From Prorocentrum cordatum (taxonomy: Eukaryota > Sar > Dinophyceae > Prorocentrales > Prorocentraceae), in NCBI GenBank assembly GCA_963575745.1, contig CAUYUJ010019615.1:534513-598512 (forward strand): a stretch of 64,000 nt of DNA, in the 5' to 3' direction. Shown piece by piece: positions 30,000-40,590 of this stretch. Below the pieces are notes generated by a model, which saw only the letters and a list, made by a program, of their open reading frames with translations, was not told the origin of the DNA and searched no databases. Every line of letters begins with the position of its first letter. Within the stretch, counting starts at the first letter, position 1. The translations under genes were made by a program, and so were the position numbers.

Positions 30000-30039
30000 C
30001 CTAGCCGAGAGTCGGGAGCCTTGAGACGGGGGCCAATGC

Positions 30040-30195
30040 AAGCGGGGGTCAGCCAGAGCGCCCGCTCCTGCAGGATCCCGCAGGGCCAGGGTCGCATTGG
30101 CCCAGGCTTGAGCGCAGGATATCCTGCAGGGTCCTGCAGGATCTTTCGCCTTGGCCCGGGTTTGGGTGCAGGAGCTTGCAGGATCTGCAAGGTCT
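30040..30195 (+). repeat. CTGCAGGAT-rich degenerate repeats
   Basis: Several copies of CAGGATCCTGCAGG-like and GCAGGATCT words with GGCCCAGG blocks, in roughly 50-bp irregular units. Confidence 0.55.
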
Positions 30196-30394
30196 GATTG
30201 ACCCAGGCCTGGATTGAGCCGGGTCAGAAGATCCCCGAGAGAGGCCAGAAAGCCCGCGTGTCTCTTGCTCCGAGAGTCGCCCGTGTTTGTGGCAGCCTCA
30301 GATCTCCGATGTGTTCAATTGCGGGTTTTTTTCGTAAATTTCGGCTTCTGCTCGGCATCACCCAAACATGCTTCTGCTGTCTAAGACGCCGCCT

Positions 30395-31325
30395 TTGGCC
30401 TCCTTGGGCCTCCTTGGGGGCTTCTTGGGGGCCTCTTTGACTGTCTTCTGGCGTTCCTGGCCCGTCTGACGCCGTCGGAAGCCGTCTTGGGAGCCTATTT
30501 GGACCGTCTTGCGACGGTTTGGGGGCGTGTCAGGGTCGTCTTGAAGGCCATCTTGGGCGTCTCTCCTGGGCTGTCTTGGGGCTCTTTGGGGATCGTCTTG
30601 GAAGCCTCTTGGGTCGTCCTGGGGCCATCTTGGAGGCCTTTTGGGCCATCTTGGGGCCTTCTTGGGCCGTCTTAGGCCGTCGGAAGCCCGAAACCAAGCA
30701 GATGCCAGACTTCAGAACTTTTGGAACATCGCTGGTTTTCGCCTCTTCGGGCCTTCATCAAGGACATCTCGGACGCCTTTAGGGCCATCTTGGAGGGCGT
30801 TTGGGGGCCTCTTGAGCCGTCTTGGGCCATCTTGGAGCAATCTTGGGTTGTCTTGGGTGCATCTCAGGCCGTCTTGGGTGCATCTTGGGGCCATCTTGGG
30901 CGGGCTCTTTTTGTGGCATCTTGGCCGTCTTGGAGTCCATCTTGGGCCATCTTGGAGCGGGGAAGGCATTGACTCGGGGATTTGGCTGGCGGGCAGGGGG
31001 GAGTTTTTTAGAGAAGAACCCGAGACCACCAGATTTTAGCACACCAGGCATCCATGTGGCAAGCCACAGGAGGCGGCGGATCGATCGGCCTTCGGCCTAT
31101 CCCTCCACCGTGCCTGTCTCGGGGCCCTCTCGGCCCGTCTGGGGACGCTCCTGAATCCGAAGAAGTAGTGCGGGATGCGCCGGGGAACCGCGGGAAGCAT
31201 GCAGGACCCTGCAGGACATCTGAGGATCTGGAATCCAAGCCTTGAGGACTGACAGGGACGTGGGGGCACTCCGCCTCGTACCTCGCGGCACGGTGGCAGG
31301 TGTGCGCATCGCTCCCCAGGGGCGG
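30395..31325 (+). repeat. Composite module, copy 1 (minisatellite plus 300-bp element)
   Basis: A TCTTGGGGCCATCTTGG-type degenerate minisatellite (30395-30965) is followed by GGCTGGCGGG and then by a segment (about 31029-31325). That segment has TGTGGCAAGCCA, GGCGGCGGATC, CGGGGAACCG and CCTCGCGGCACGGTGGC and ends CTCCCCAG. The same order recurs at 33315-34351. The minisatellite is the complementary-strand form of the one at 7790-9240. Confidence 0.75.
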
Positions 31326-31460
31326 CGAGCGCTCGGGAATCTGGTAGCATGTGTTCGGTAGCGGGGGCGCCTCCCGGCCACGCGGCTCGGGAAGCCGTAT
31401 ATGCTGTGCTGTGTCTGTGCTAGATACGTTCGGCTCGGACGTGCGCTTTCACGGTGAGCC

Positions 31461-31630
31461 GGGGGTGGACAGAACCCCCAACAGTGACACGTCGATTAGT
31501 GAATTGTCCGTTTTCGGTTCTCGAGGGGGCGCCGTGGCCGTTATTTTCCAGGCTTGCGCCCGCCAGGTTTGGGCCTCAGGTCGTTTTCACTAAACCACGT
31601 TTTACTAAAGGGGGGTCTGTCCATCCCCGA
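31461..31630 (+). repeat. Dispersed family D, copy 3
   Basis: Shares with 45297-45470: CCCAACAGTGACACGTCGAT, TTGTCCGTTTTCGGTTCTCG, GCGCCCGCCAGGTTTGGGCC and GGTCGTTTTCACTA, then CCACGTTTTACTA. The resemblance to copies 1 and 2 is weaker but runs in the same order. Confidence 0.8.
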
Positions 31631-31689
31631 TACAATACTAGTGTGTCGTGCTCGGTCCCGTCTGCGGCTCGCCTTTGGGCCCCCCGGGC

Positions 31690-31800
31690 CATCAGACGTG
31701 GGTCCGCAGCGAAAAACCGGCCCTCCCCGGGACAGGGGTCGCGGGCCCCTTGGAGCCAAGCGTTGCGAAAAGCAGGTCGTCGGATGTCTGGGGTTGTCCC
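31690..31800 (+). repeat. Fragment of the GTCAAACAACG dispersed family (3' part)
   Basis: AGCGAAAAACCGGCCCTCCC, then GGAGCCAAGCGTTGCGAAAA and GTCGTCGGATGTCTGGGG, which also follow the family core at 48160-48215 and 50240-50320. Confidence 0.6.
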
Positions 31801-32535
31801 CGCGCCCCGGCCCGCCTGGGCCTCCAGGCAACGTGTGGGGCTCGTCGCTCCAGGGCGTCCATCGCCCGGGGCCCCCCCTTGCTCGAGCCAGGCCCCCCAG
31901 GCATCGGCAGCGAAGACGTCCAGACACCAGACGTGTTTGTTGTTTTGAGGGAGGCGGGGCGTCGCTTGGGTCTGAGGGGAGGTCTGGGCTTCCTGGGCTT
32001 CCGGGGCCTCCACGACCCCAGGGGGCTTCGGGTGCCCCCGCGGCGGGAGCCCCGTTTTCCCCCACCGTCGAGCGGCAGGCCTCTCCGTCGTCGTCGCCGC
32101 CGTCGCCAACGTCGTCGTCCCCATCGCCATCGTGCTCGCAGTCGTCGCCGCCGTCGTCACCGTCGCCGTCGCCATTGCCCTGATTGGGGGTGGGGGGGTT
32201 CGGAAAGGCGCGGGAGTATCTCTGGATGCCTTCATGCCATCACCCGCCTCGCGCGGTGGTCGAGGGCAGAACCTTAATTACGGCAGCATGCCGGGTCGGT
32301 CTGGGGTGGGATCCCGCAGGCCTGTCTGGGGCAGTACTATAGGGGACGTCCTGGACCTCTGGCTCAGGACATGAGACTTCCGCAGATCGGCCATTGCCCC
32401 TCGTCGCAAGCAGCCAGCCCTCACCGCTCGCAGCGATCTTCCAGCAAGCAGCCATGGCGTCGGACCTCAATGCGCGGGACGTGGAGCTCAGCAGCGGCAG
32501 CGATTCGCCGCCCGACGCAGTTGTTCGGTGGATTC

Positions 32536-32630
32536 GGTTGCAACTTCTGGGAGGTCAAATTTAGCATCGGCGCTGGTTCATCCGCAGTCGGAAACTGGCC
32601 TAATGCCGCTCAGTCAAGCCTGATCCCGCG
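32536..32630 (+). repeat. Dispersed repeat, pair with 6423-6510
   Basis: GGTTGCAACTTCTGGGAGGT matches GGATGCAACTCCTGGGAGGT at 6423, and similarity continues to the AATCC/GATCC end. Confidence 0.55.
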
Positions 32631-32668
32631 AAATCCGTTTCACTACTGGTCCTAGCTAGTCGGGCTTC

Positions 32669-33109
32669 ATGCGGCGCTGTGGCCCCGCGATCGAGCTCGG
32701 TTTTTTGCTGCCCGTCCCCACGAGGGCCCCCCAGCGGGGAGGGAAGCCTTCGAGACCAGGCAGCGAAGCCCTGCTCAAAAACAGCGCGGACGCAACAGCA
32801 AGCACCCCCGGGGAAAGGCCTCGTCGAGGCAGTCCGGAGAGACCACCGGGAGTGGCCTCGTGCAGGTGGAGCGCCCGCAGGCTCCTGAGCGGTGCTGCTG
32901 TGGCCTGCCTCGCCTGCGCCGGCGGCGGCGTGGCGTCCCGGCGCTTCGTCGACGCTCGCCTGCCCGAGATGAAGCGCGAGCTGCTGCAGGTGCTGGCGAA
33001 GCCGAGGCGGGAGGACTGCGCGGCGACCACCGAGGACTGCTTCGAGGCTGCGTGCTGTGACGTGGCTGGCTATCGAAGACGCCTGCGGGGAGTCGCCTCT
33101 GCCCCCTGA
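32669..33109 (+). CDS. Candidate upstream exon: membrane anchor and Cys motif
   Basis: This open frame has GC-ending codons from about 32870. It encodes a positively charged patch (CRWSARR), a hydrophobic stretch (LLSGAAVACLACAGGGVA), an amphipathic region (FVDARLPEMKRELLQVLAKP), and then DCAATTEDCFEAACCDVAGY. A CC-x3-G-Y motif after spaced cysteines resembles the short Cys-rich segment that often lies between the signal anchor and the catalytic domain of dinoflagellate secretory proteins. The glycosyltransferase-like exon lies 1.2 kb downstream on the same strand, so this may be its first exon. After GY the frame turns Arg-rich and stops at 33109, so the exon probably ends near 33075. No canonical donor is obvious there, and non-GT donors are known in dinoflagellates. 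The start at 32669 is not secure. Confidence 0.4.
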   Translation: MRRCGPAIELGFLLPVPTRAPQRGGKPSRPGSEALLKNSADATASTPGERPRRGSPERPPGVASCRWSARRLLSGAAVACLACAGGGVASRRFVDARLPEMKRELLQVLAKPRREDCAATTEDCFEAACCDVAGYRRRLRGVASAP

Positions 33110-33239
33110 AACTTGAGAGCGCCTACGCTTCCAAGCGTTGTGGCGAAGGTATTGGAACTCGTGTTCCCCCAGCCTTTGTGGAACCCCCTGAGGGGGAAAT
33201 CTTGTGAGAGGAAGGGAAAGGTCGAGGAGAGGGAGGAGA

Positions 33240-33325
33240 AGGAGAACGAGGAGGAGGAGGAGGAGGAGGAGGAGGAGGAGGAGGAGGAGGAGGAGGAGGA
33301 GAGGGAGAAGGAGGAGGAAGAACGG
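33240..33325 (+). repeat. (GGA)n tract
   Basis: GGA/GAG triplet run. Confidence 0.92.
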
Positions 33326-34351
33326 GCGGCCTCTTGAGGCCCTCTTAGGGCCTCCCGGGTGCCTCTTGGGGGCCTATTTGGATCTCTTAGGGGGCATCCT
33401 GGGGCCTCTTGGGAGCCTTTTGGAGGTCTCTGAGGGACCGCTTGACCTTCGAAGGCCATCTCAGGGCCCTCTCTAGGCACTCGCGGGTTTTTCTTTGGGT
33501 GCTTGAGGGGCGTCTTGGAGGTCTATGGCTCCGTCTTGGAGGTCTATGGGGCCGTCTTGGAGGTCTATGGGGCCGTCTTGGGAGCCTGCTGGGCTTGTTG
33601 GCCCGTCCTGGGCGATCATGGGGGCCTACGGGGCCGTCTTGGGGCGTCGGAAGCCCGAAGAGGCGAGAATATAAAAAACAATTATCGATGATTTTGGCGT
33701 CCTGGAGGTCTTCTTGGAGGCCTCTTGGGGTGTCTTGGGGGCCGCTTTGGCCGTCTGGAGGACAACTTTGGCTGTCTTAGGGCCATCTTGGACGTCTTGG
33801 AGGCGTCTTGGATATTCGTCTCTCTTGGGACCATCTTGGCCGTTGTGGAGGCATCTTGGAAGCCATCGTGGAACCATATTGGCCTTCTTGGAGGCGAGTT
33901 GTCCAGTTTTCCCCTCCTTGCGCGTCTTTGCGGGTTCTTTTGGGGTGGCTGGCGGGTTGGGCCAAAAGCCCACTGGAAACCCTTTTCAAAGGACCAGCCA
34001 CCACCTGACGTCTGGCACTCCGTGCACACCCTGTGGCAAGCCAACATGGGGCGGCGGATCTGCAGGCTTTCAGCCCCTCCCGCCACCGCGCCTGGGTTGT
34101 AGGTCAGAGGCTTCTGGGGGCCCTCTTGGCCCGTTTTGGGGTGCTCGTGGCTCCGAACAGGTCATGCGGGAAGAGCCGGGGAACCGTGGGAGGCACGCCG
34201 GGAACCCAGGGAAATTTGAGAATTTGAGGTCAGGACCTTTCAATCGTCAGTCCCGGGGACTAGAGACTGCGGAGTGCAAGGGACCTGAGGGCACTTCAAC
34301 TCATGCCTCGCGGCACGGTGGCGGATACTTGTTTCGTCACGGATTCCCCAG
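33315..34351 (+). repeat. Composite module, copy 2 (minisatellite plus 300-bp element)
   Basis: Minisatellite of TCTTGGGGCCATCTTGG type (33315-33890), then GGCTGGCGGG, then a segment (34005-34351) matching 31029-31325 block by block: TGTGGCAAGCCA, GGCGGCGGATC, GGGGAACCG and CCTCGCGGCACGGTGGC. The similarity fades at CCCCAG (34346-34351), which is also the best candidate 3' splice site of the following gene. Confidence 0.75.
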
Positions 34352-35706
34352 GCAAGGCCGAGTGTCTGAAGAATTGTTCCAAGAGCGACGGCTATGCGTG
34401 CGTGGTGCCTGTGCCGAAGGCCCGTGACCCCATGTATCTGGACGATGCCGTTGCGCTTGGGAGTGCCATGTATTGCTTCTCCGTTTACATGGCGGACACT
34501 GGCAGCGACGGCACCGTCGCGCGCCCGGACGAGCTGGGCTTGTTGAGGGCGTCGTACGACAGGAGCATGGGGATCTTCGCCTGTGAGAAGTGGGGCATCT
34601 TCAGCGACGTGCCAGGCGATCTGAAGCCTGGCGTTGCCTTCGTGGCTGTGGACGATGTGGACGGAGACTTCCACATCCTGAAGCGCAAGGAGACGGGATC
34701 TTGGATCAACACAGGCTTGCACACCCAGGTCTGGAAGGCGATTCTGGCAGCCGGAGATTACAAGACAGCCGACTGGGTCGTGAAGGTGGACTGCGACGCA
34801 GTGTTTCTGCCCAGCCGTCTGAGGCCCTTCCTCGCCTCCCAGGGCGCGCCCAACCCTCTGACTGGCATTCCCGGCATCTACCTTGAGAATTCGTCGGTCT
34901 TGCGCCACGTACGCCGCCCCCCTTGCCCTTTCCCGCTGGCGTTTGGCCATAGGTGGCTTGCGGATGGGGTAGGGAAACCTTCTTTGAGAATTCAGAGAGA
35001 TCCTTGGGGCTCCAGGTCTTAGAACCTGATGAGTACATCTTCGAGCGGTATCAGGAGCGGAACAAACCGCAAATCCAGTAAAGCTGAATCGGTTTCACAA
35101 TTTTGCCTGCAAGGGACCTGGCTGGGAGTGTCTCGTGGGTTTCATGGGTTCGCTGGCTGGGGGCCTGTTGCGTCCAGGGCATCTTGGAGCCCACTGCGGG
35201 AGACGTTGGCTCACTCCTCTGTTGTGTTGAGCTTTGCTGGAGCCCCAGTTGGCATCAGGAACGGGTGGAATTCGCCTGTGGAGAGGCAATGCACTTGCAC
35301 GCTTGGAGACCCCGAGGGGCCGGCGGATTGTAAGTTTGTGAAATGGGGTTGGTTCGGGAATTTGGAGATAATGTCGCTCACGGCTGCCGATACGCTCTTT
35401 GCGCACATCGACTGGTGCAAGAAGACCCTGGATTGGAAGACAGGAGTGGAGGGCGGGAAGTACGGGCCGATGGGGGAGGATCTCTTCGCACAGGTCTGCT
35501 TGGACTCTGTAGGCGTGCGCAGAGGCGGTGCGTTCGAGACCGTTCTGGACGGAGCCTGCGAAGCCGATCGTCCCGTTGACCAGAAGAAGAACAAGAAATG
35601 GAGGCCTGAGTGCACGGAGAAGAAAATGGCGGCATACCATCCGTTGATGAAGGTGGACGATTTTGTGACGTGCTACGAACAGACTGTGCAGGCTTTTGGA
35701 TATTGA
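34303..35706 (+). CDS. Glycosyltransferase-like protein (DxD), two joined exons, N-terminus incomplete
   Basis: Two exons, 34303-34908 and 35335-35706, join in phase 0 across a GT-AG intron. The join gives about 325 residues and ends at a TGA (35704-35706). The first exon has Cys-containing ECLKNCSKSDGYAC, then the block ELGLLRASYDRSMGIFACE, an acidic DDVDGDFHILKRKETGSWIN, and ADWVVKVDCDAVFLPSRLR. The DCD at 34789-34797 fits the metal- and nucleotide-sugar-binding DxD motif of GT-A fold transferases. The second exon contains FGNLEIMS, GPMGEDLFAQVCLDSVGV and a Cys-rich end (DGACEADRP, KWRPEC, YHPLMKVDDFVTCYEQT). I know this arrangement as a large secretory-pathway family in dinoflagellates, but its substrate is not known to me. 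The true N-terminus is probably upstream. The frame is open from ATG 34303, but the likeliest acceptor is CCCCAG ending at 34351, with a possible anchor exon at 32669-33109. Codons are GC-ending and the frame is intact, so it is probably functional. Confidence 0.82.
34909..35334 (+). other. Phase-0 GT-AG intron, 426 bp
   Basis: The donor GTACGC follows the CAC codon at 34906-34908. The acceptor TTGTAAG precedes TTTGTGAAA. Both flanking frames are clearly coding and join in phase 0, while the intron itself carries stops in the exon frames (for example the TAG at 35020-35022). Confidence 0.85.
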
Positions 35707-36237
35707 GTTGTGCGGCTCTTCTTTCCGACGTGCTGGAGTGATATTGGTCAGAGTTCTTTTAGAGTACATGTTTCCGTTCTAAGTAGTGGTGCAGCGTCGC
35801 ACAATGCTAATGACGATTCACATATCGAGTTTGTGGATATGCGCAAAGGCCTTGCGAGTCATTGTACGACTTGCTCTGCCATACTCGCTGACTCCCGAAC
35901 GGGATCTCTCAGACCACGCGCTCTTTCCTCTGGCTCCGCGAGCCAATGTCGCCATTTTTGATTGTCAGATGGATTCCGTCACTCTTTCCTACTCGTCCTC
36001 GCAGTTATCGCCCTTTGACAGTTGCGGTTGCGAGCTAGTACCACGTCGAAGCTATGCCAGACGCATGCCCTGGGGCGATCGCTCCAAAATAACTTTCACA
36101 TGCTGTTGTCCCGCCCAAACCCCCGAGCTCCTCCCTCAAAAAGTGGTTGTTTCGAAGTGAAGGTGGATTCGGGGGTACACCCCCATGGGGGCTACTCGGA
36201 TGCACGATGCATTGGCCCCCAATCGCCCATGGGAAAA

Positions 36238-36435
36238 CACACGCACACACAGACACACACACACACCGCGGAACAAAAACACATACTGTGGACAAAAACA
36301 CACACTGTGGACAAACACACACACACACACACTGTGGAACAAAAGCACTGTGAAACAACACACGCTGTGTGTTCTACCTTGTGTGTTTATTTCCACTGTG
36401 CGTGTGTGTGTGTGTGTTTCCATAGTGTCCGTGTG
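36238..36435. repeat. CA/TG microsatellite pair, inverted
   Basis: CA runs with CACTGTGGAACAAAA units (36238-36365) are followed by the inverse: TG runs with TTTCCACTGTG and TTTCCATAGTG (36375-36435). The two halves can pair. Confidence 0.75.
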
Positions 36436-36699
36436 AATTTGTGTGTGAGCGTGCGTGTTTTTTCGCCCACCCATCGCCGAGACGGGCCTGAGAACCCACG
36501 CCGCCCAGGAGCGTGCGGATGTGCGACCGATGGGCTCGTCACCGATCTGTCGGCGACGCATCGCCGAGTCCAGGCCGATGCCTCCCCCCCTGAAGCCCGC
36601 TCCCCCTTGACGTCCCCCCAGGAGGTGGGGTGGCGGGGGGGACAGCCGGCATCCCTGGTGGCGGGTCCATCTGGGGGCATTGAAGTTGGGGTTCGGACT

Positions 36700-37035
36700 T
36701 GGCGTGTGTGTGTGTGTGTGTGTGTTTCCCCGCCGTTAGCCCGACCGCTGATTAGACCAACCTCGCCGCAGACCAAAAAGTGCATTTGTGTGTGTGTGTC
36801 TCCGTGTGCGTGCCTGGCTTTGAGTGGGCCGACCGCGCGCGTTTCCCGCGTCCAGCTCGGGCCGTCTACGCCTCGACGCTACGCGCGAGGCCACGACGCC
36901 CCAAGTGTGCCCGTGTGTCCGTGTGTGCGTGTGAGTGTGCGCGTGAGTGTGTGTGTGTGTGTGTGTTGTGTGTGTTGTGTGTGTGCGCGCGCTCGCGCGC
37001 GCGCGTGTGTGTGTGTGTGTGTGTGGGTGGGGCGG
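36700..37035 (+). repeat. (TG)n/(CG)n microsatellites
   Basis: Three TG-rich runs, at 36703-36725, 36785-36815 and 36910-37030. The last has a GCGCGCGC centre that could form Z-DNA. Confidence 0.85.
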
Positions 37036-37258
37036 GTCAATGCCGGAGCTATGTTTTCCCCCAGATTGCACGGTCATTTCTTCTTCTTCCAAGGCGTGCC
37101 CCGGCACACCCTCGCACGCGCATGCCTGGGGCCAGGTTGCGCTGACCCCCTTTGCCTTGGTCCCCCTCTTCGGCGCAGCCGGGCCGTGGCCCCCGCTCCT
37201 GCTCTTTCCTGAGCTCTTCTCTCCTGCTTCCCTGGCCGCCAGCCTCCCAGCTGTCGAC

Positions 37259-37487
37259 CAGTGGCGAGGCGTCCTGGCTCGCCTATGGCCCCACCGAACA
37301 GTGTTCTAAGAGCTTTTTGTGGCTCCCACGAAATGTTCTTAGAGCATTTCTGGCTGGGGCTGTCTTCTTTTAACATATCGTGTCTATGTTATAAGAACAT
37401 TGTTTTCGTTCTTGGAAAATTTTTGGGTTCTAAGAACGCTTCGCGGTATGACTATAGGAATGCCGGGACGGTCGGTCCTTGCTCAAA
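37259..37487 (+). repeat. Dispersed 230-bp repeat, copy 2
   Basis: Full-length partner of 554-781, same orientation, with the same series of GTTCTAAGA/TCTTAGA-like words. About one base in five differs by eye. Confidence 0.85.
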
Positions 37488-37574
37488 GCTGGTTTGTCCG
37501 CAGCTGGTCCCCAGGCGCCGGCACGCTTCCTCGAAGAGCGCAAGAGAACATCGTGAGCAGAATTGCTCGGGGGC

Positions 37575-37690
37575 TCCGCGCGGAGTTCTTGGATTGGCGT
37601 TTGGGCCACCTCGGCGGCGCCTGGGGCGCCGCCCCTGACGCGCTCCGCCTGCCAGGGGAGGGGGCATCCTGCGCCGATCTGCGCCATCCG
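37575..37690 (+). repeat. Dispersed GC-rich repeat, copy 2
   Basis: Partner of 3820-3930, lying just downstream of the second 230-bp copy. Confidence 0.65.
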
Positions 37691-38159
37691 CGTTCGGACC
37701 TCCGAGGAATCGTGCCTGTGGATCCTTTCCTTGCTCTATATCACGGTTCTCGAGGTCAGTCTCTCGGAGCGTGTGCATTTGTGGCCGCGCTGTTTGGTCG
37801 GTTTGGTCGCCTTCACGTGTCCGATCCAAGATGAGTTTCTTGGATATCGTAATTCACATCTCGCCAGAGCAGCCGCGCAACACAGCGCAACACCGCGCAA
37901 TACGGCACAACACCGCGCCCTTCACTGAGCGACGATGAGCGGCGTTGCACGATGTGTCCTTCCAAAGTCGTTTCCCAGATTCCGCCATGGATCGGGCACG
38001 TAACGTTTCAAGAGTGAAGAATAGACACAAGCACACACATACGCTATTTTTGATGACAGGAACGGGAAAGTATGGCGAATGGAGGGGGATAAGGAAATTC
38101 TCGAGACAGTGCTTGCTTTTAGGGGTTCTTATTAGGTCTAGAAGGAGCTGGGTCCGGGT

Positions 38160-38385
38160 GTCGGTCCAGCAGGCTTGTTGTTGCCGTCGCCGCCCGTTGC
38201 CGCCGTCTGTCCCTGTTTTTCCGTGCCTGGGTGTTAGTTACCGCGCTTGTTGTCGCCGTCGTCGCCCGTCGCTGCCGTCCGTCGCCGCTTCATTGCGCCT
38301 GGGTGTCGGTCGTCGCGCTTGTTGCCCCCGTCGCCGCCCATCACCGCCTTGTCGCCGCCCGTCGCCGCCACCCGATTGCACCCAC
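38160..38385 (+). repeat. GTCGCCG-rich degenerate repeats
   Basis: Units of CGCCCGTCGC and TGTTGTCGCCGTCG, including an approximate duplication with CGCGCTTGTTG and GCCTGGGTGT. Confidence 0.7.
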
Positions 38386-38394
38386 CCCCGTTGA

Positions 38395-39020
38395 ATTGCA
38401 ATCGGTTCCAATCGATTGCAATACACTGCTCCACATAGATTGCACCACATAGCCTGCACCACATAGGTTGTATTGTGTATATATACATGTAGATATATAC
38501 ATATAAATCTACATGTGTGTATATACATATATACATGGCACGACGTAGCTTACATCACGTAGCGCTACACAGCTTACATTGTTCAGGTGACCCCACAAAG
38601 ACTTCACCACATAGCCGAAACCGCATACTTTGCTACACACCGGCTGCAGGACATAGCTTACACCACAAACATGCACGACGTGAACCATTGCATTACGTTG
38701 TTTTCACCACCATAGTTTGCATCACATTGCTGGTGTCATATATACATGTATATATGTAGTGCTTCACATATACTTCATCACATCGTCTACACTACATGTC
38801 TGTACTTGCAGATATCTCGTTTTACATACGATTGCACTACATAGTCTTCTCTGCACCAGGTATCTTCCGCCAGAAGCACTGCTGAACATATATAGCACCA
38901 CTTGGCTTACATGACAGAAGCTGCACCGTATATGTTACAGCACAAGTTGCACCGCATAGCTTGCACCACACAGCTCACATGGCGTTGATATGCACCACAT
39001 AGCTCTCATCCCACAGATCG
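38395..39020 (+). repeat. CACATAG-type degenerate repeats
   Basis: Words such as TGCACCACATAG, TTACACCACA and TACATATA recur irregularly at about 20-bp spacing. GC content is visibly lower than in the rest of the window. Confidence 0.7.
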
Positions 39021-40144
39021 GACTGCACACAGTCTCCTTTCGGACAGAGAACAGATGCCACCACCTCGCCGAGGCCCGACTTCACCCGTCACCCTCTCGC
39101 GTATTGAAATGTGCATATGATGTTGTTCCCTCGTTCATCCACATATGAGTTCATGCCATCCCAGCCCTGCAAGTATCGCCCCCCCCCCGCCATCCTTGTC
39201 AAATAATTCCATGCCGTGCATCCGCTTATAAAAGGCCAGGTGCCAACAACATTTTGCAATACACACACATTTATTATACATAGTACGAATTGCGCACGTG
39301 CGCGTCGACGCGCGCGCATGCCGAACTCCTTCAAACAACTGTGGCTCCCGTAAGGAAATTGAAATCGAGTGCCCCGAAAACAAACGAACAACACAGTCTT
39401 GCAAACTTAATGTTCAATTCAGTCTGCAAGCGAGTTCGTGCGAATTCTTCAGACAATTTCAGGATTTCCAGAGCTTCAGCAAGGGGGACCAAGCGTGTCT
39501 CTCCCGCGCGCGTGTGGAAGTCATTCGAACGCCCTCGCGCGAGTGCTGGGGGGGACTTGACCCCTGTCAAATAATACCATGCGGGCCACTCGCGCGCGTC
39601 GGCCGCGCGCATGTCGAAATCTCTCCTAAACCTCACAGACACGTGGACACCATCATCGTCATCGGCGTGATCACCATCGGTGCCGTTTTTGGCCTTGCCG
39701 TCGTCATCGTCATCGTCGTCACCCGCATCGCTTCTGTCATCATCGTGTCTGCCATTGTCGACGTCGCCATGGTACCGCGCCCGCTCGAAGCACCGACTGG
39801 CACTGACGTGCCCGAGCGTCAGCCCGGCGTGCAAGACGCACTGGGAAGTGCCCAGCGGTCAGCGCCACCGCGACCGCGTCGGTCGCGCCAGACTAGCTGG
39901 TCGCTCTGCGCGCGAGCCTGCGCCCAAGGCGCCAGCCAGCGTCAAGGAGCCATCGCAATCGCCGCCGCATGGGTTTTGCAACAAGATTGCGGGTGGGCGG
40001 GTGGGATGTTTGCACGGGCGTGGGAGGCGGCCACGCGCGGCGCAGGCGAGCTAGTTGCACCACAGCGACTGCACCACATATTATGCTAGAGTGCACTGTT
40101 TGGGGTCCGCGCTGGCTTCTGTGCCGATTTCTGTGTGTCTCCCT

Positions 40145-40362
40145 GGGCCGCTTCAACCGTGGCATTGTCGCTTTGGCTGCCTGCCTGCGGAGCCAGGAGG
40201 CGAAGAACGCCTCCACGGTCCGCCTGGTCCAGATTTTCCACTGGATCTCCCGGGCTGGCCTTCGCGACCAGACGCTCATGCAGCTGCTGGGGAACGAGAC
40301 GCTGCTGCGATTCAACGACGACCTGGCTTTCGATATGCTCCTGGAGGCCGCTTTCTGCACGG
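40145..40362 (+). CDS. Candidate exon, helical protein, unrecognised
   Basis: A segment with strongly GC-ending codons encodes GRFNRGIVALAACLRSQEAK, then NASTVRLVQIFHWISRAGL, RDQTLMQLLGNETLLRFNDD and LAFDMLLEAAFCT. The pattern is a row of amphipathic helices. GTCCGTG at 40363 could be the donor. The 5' boundary is unclear, because the frame is open from about 40090 with less convincing codons. Past 40362 the sequence runs into a CTC repeat. I do not recognise the family. Confidence 0.5.
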
Positions 40363-40508
40363 GTCCGTGCAGATGCCAGAGCAGGCTCAAGACGAGTCGG
40401 ACGCGCCAGTGCCCACTTGCAGTTCTGCCACGATTGACGTCCATGCTCTCGATGTGTTACTTCCGCCGCTCGAGAGATCCTCATAACCGCTGTCAGGGGG
40501 CCCGACTT

Positions 40509-40590
40509 CCTCCTCCTCCTGCCCCTCCTCCTCCTCCTCCTGCTCCTCCTACTCCTCCTCCTCCTGCTCCTCCGGATCCTCCTGATCCTG
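40509..40590 (+). repeat. CTC/GCTCCT tract
   Basis: CTCCTC units with TGCTCCT interruptions. Confidence 0.85.

Larger units (their letters stand above)
25849..32668. other. Interval without a supported gene
   Basis: Holds two inverted-repeat elements (28820-29049, 29834-29999), a family A element (26444-26594), alternating tandem arrays (26930-27800), a minisatellite (30395-30965) and copies of dispersed repeats. Long frames over 29.5-30.2 kb are open on both strands because of high GC and show no domain. Confidence 0.6.
35707..40144. other. Interval without a supported gene
   Basis: CA and TG microsatellites (36240-36420, 36700-37035), two dispersed-repeat copies (37259-37690), GCC/GTC tracts (38160-38385), and an AT-richer block with CACATAG-type repeats (38395-39020). 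Around 39190-39230 and 39560-39600 the words TTGTCAAATAAT/CTGTCAAATAAT and CCATGC recur, so this part is locally duplicated. Confidence 0.6.
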
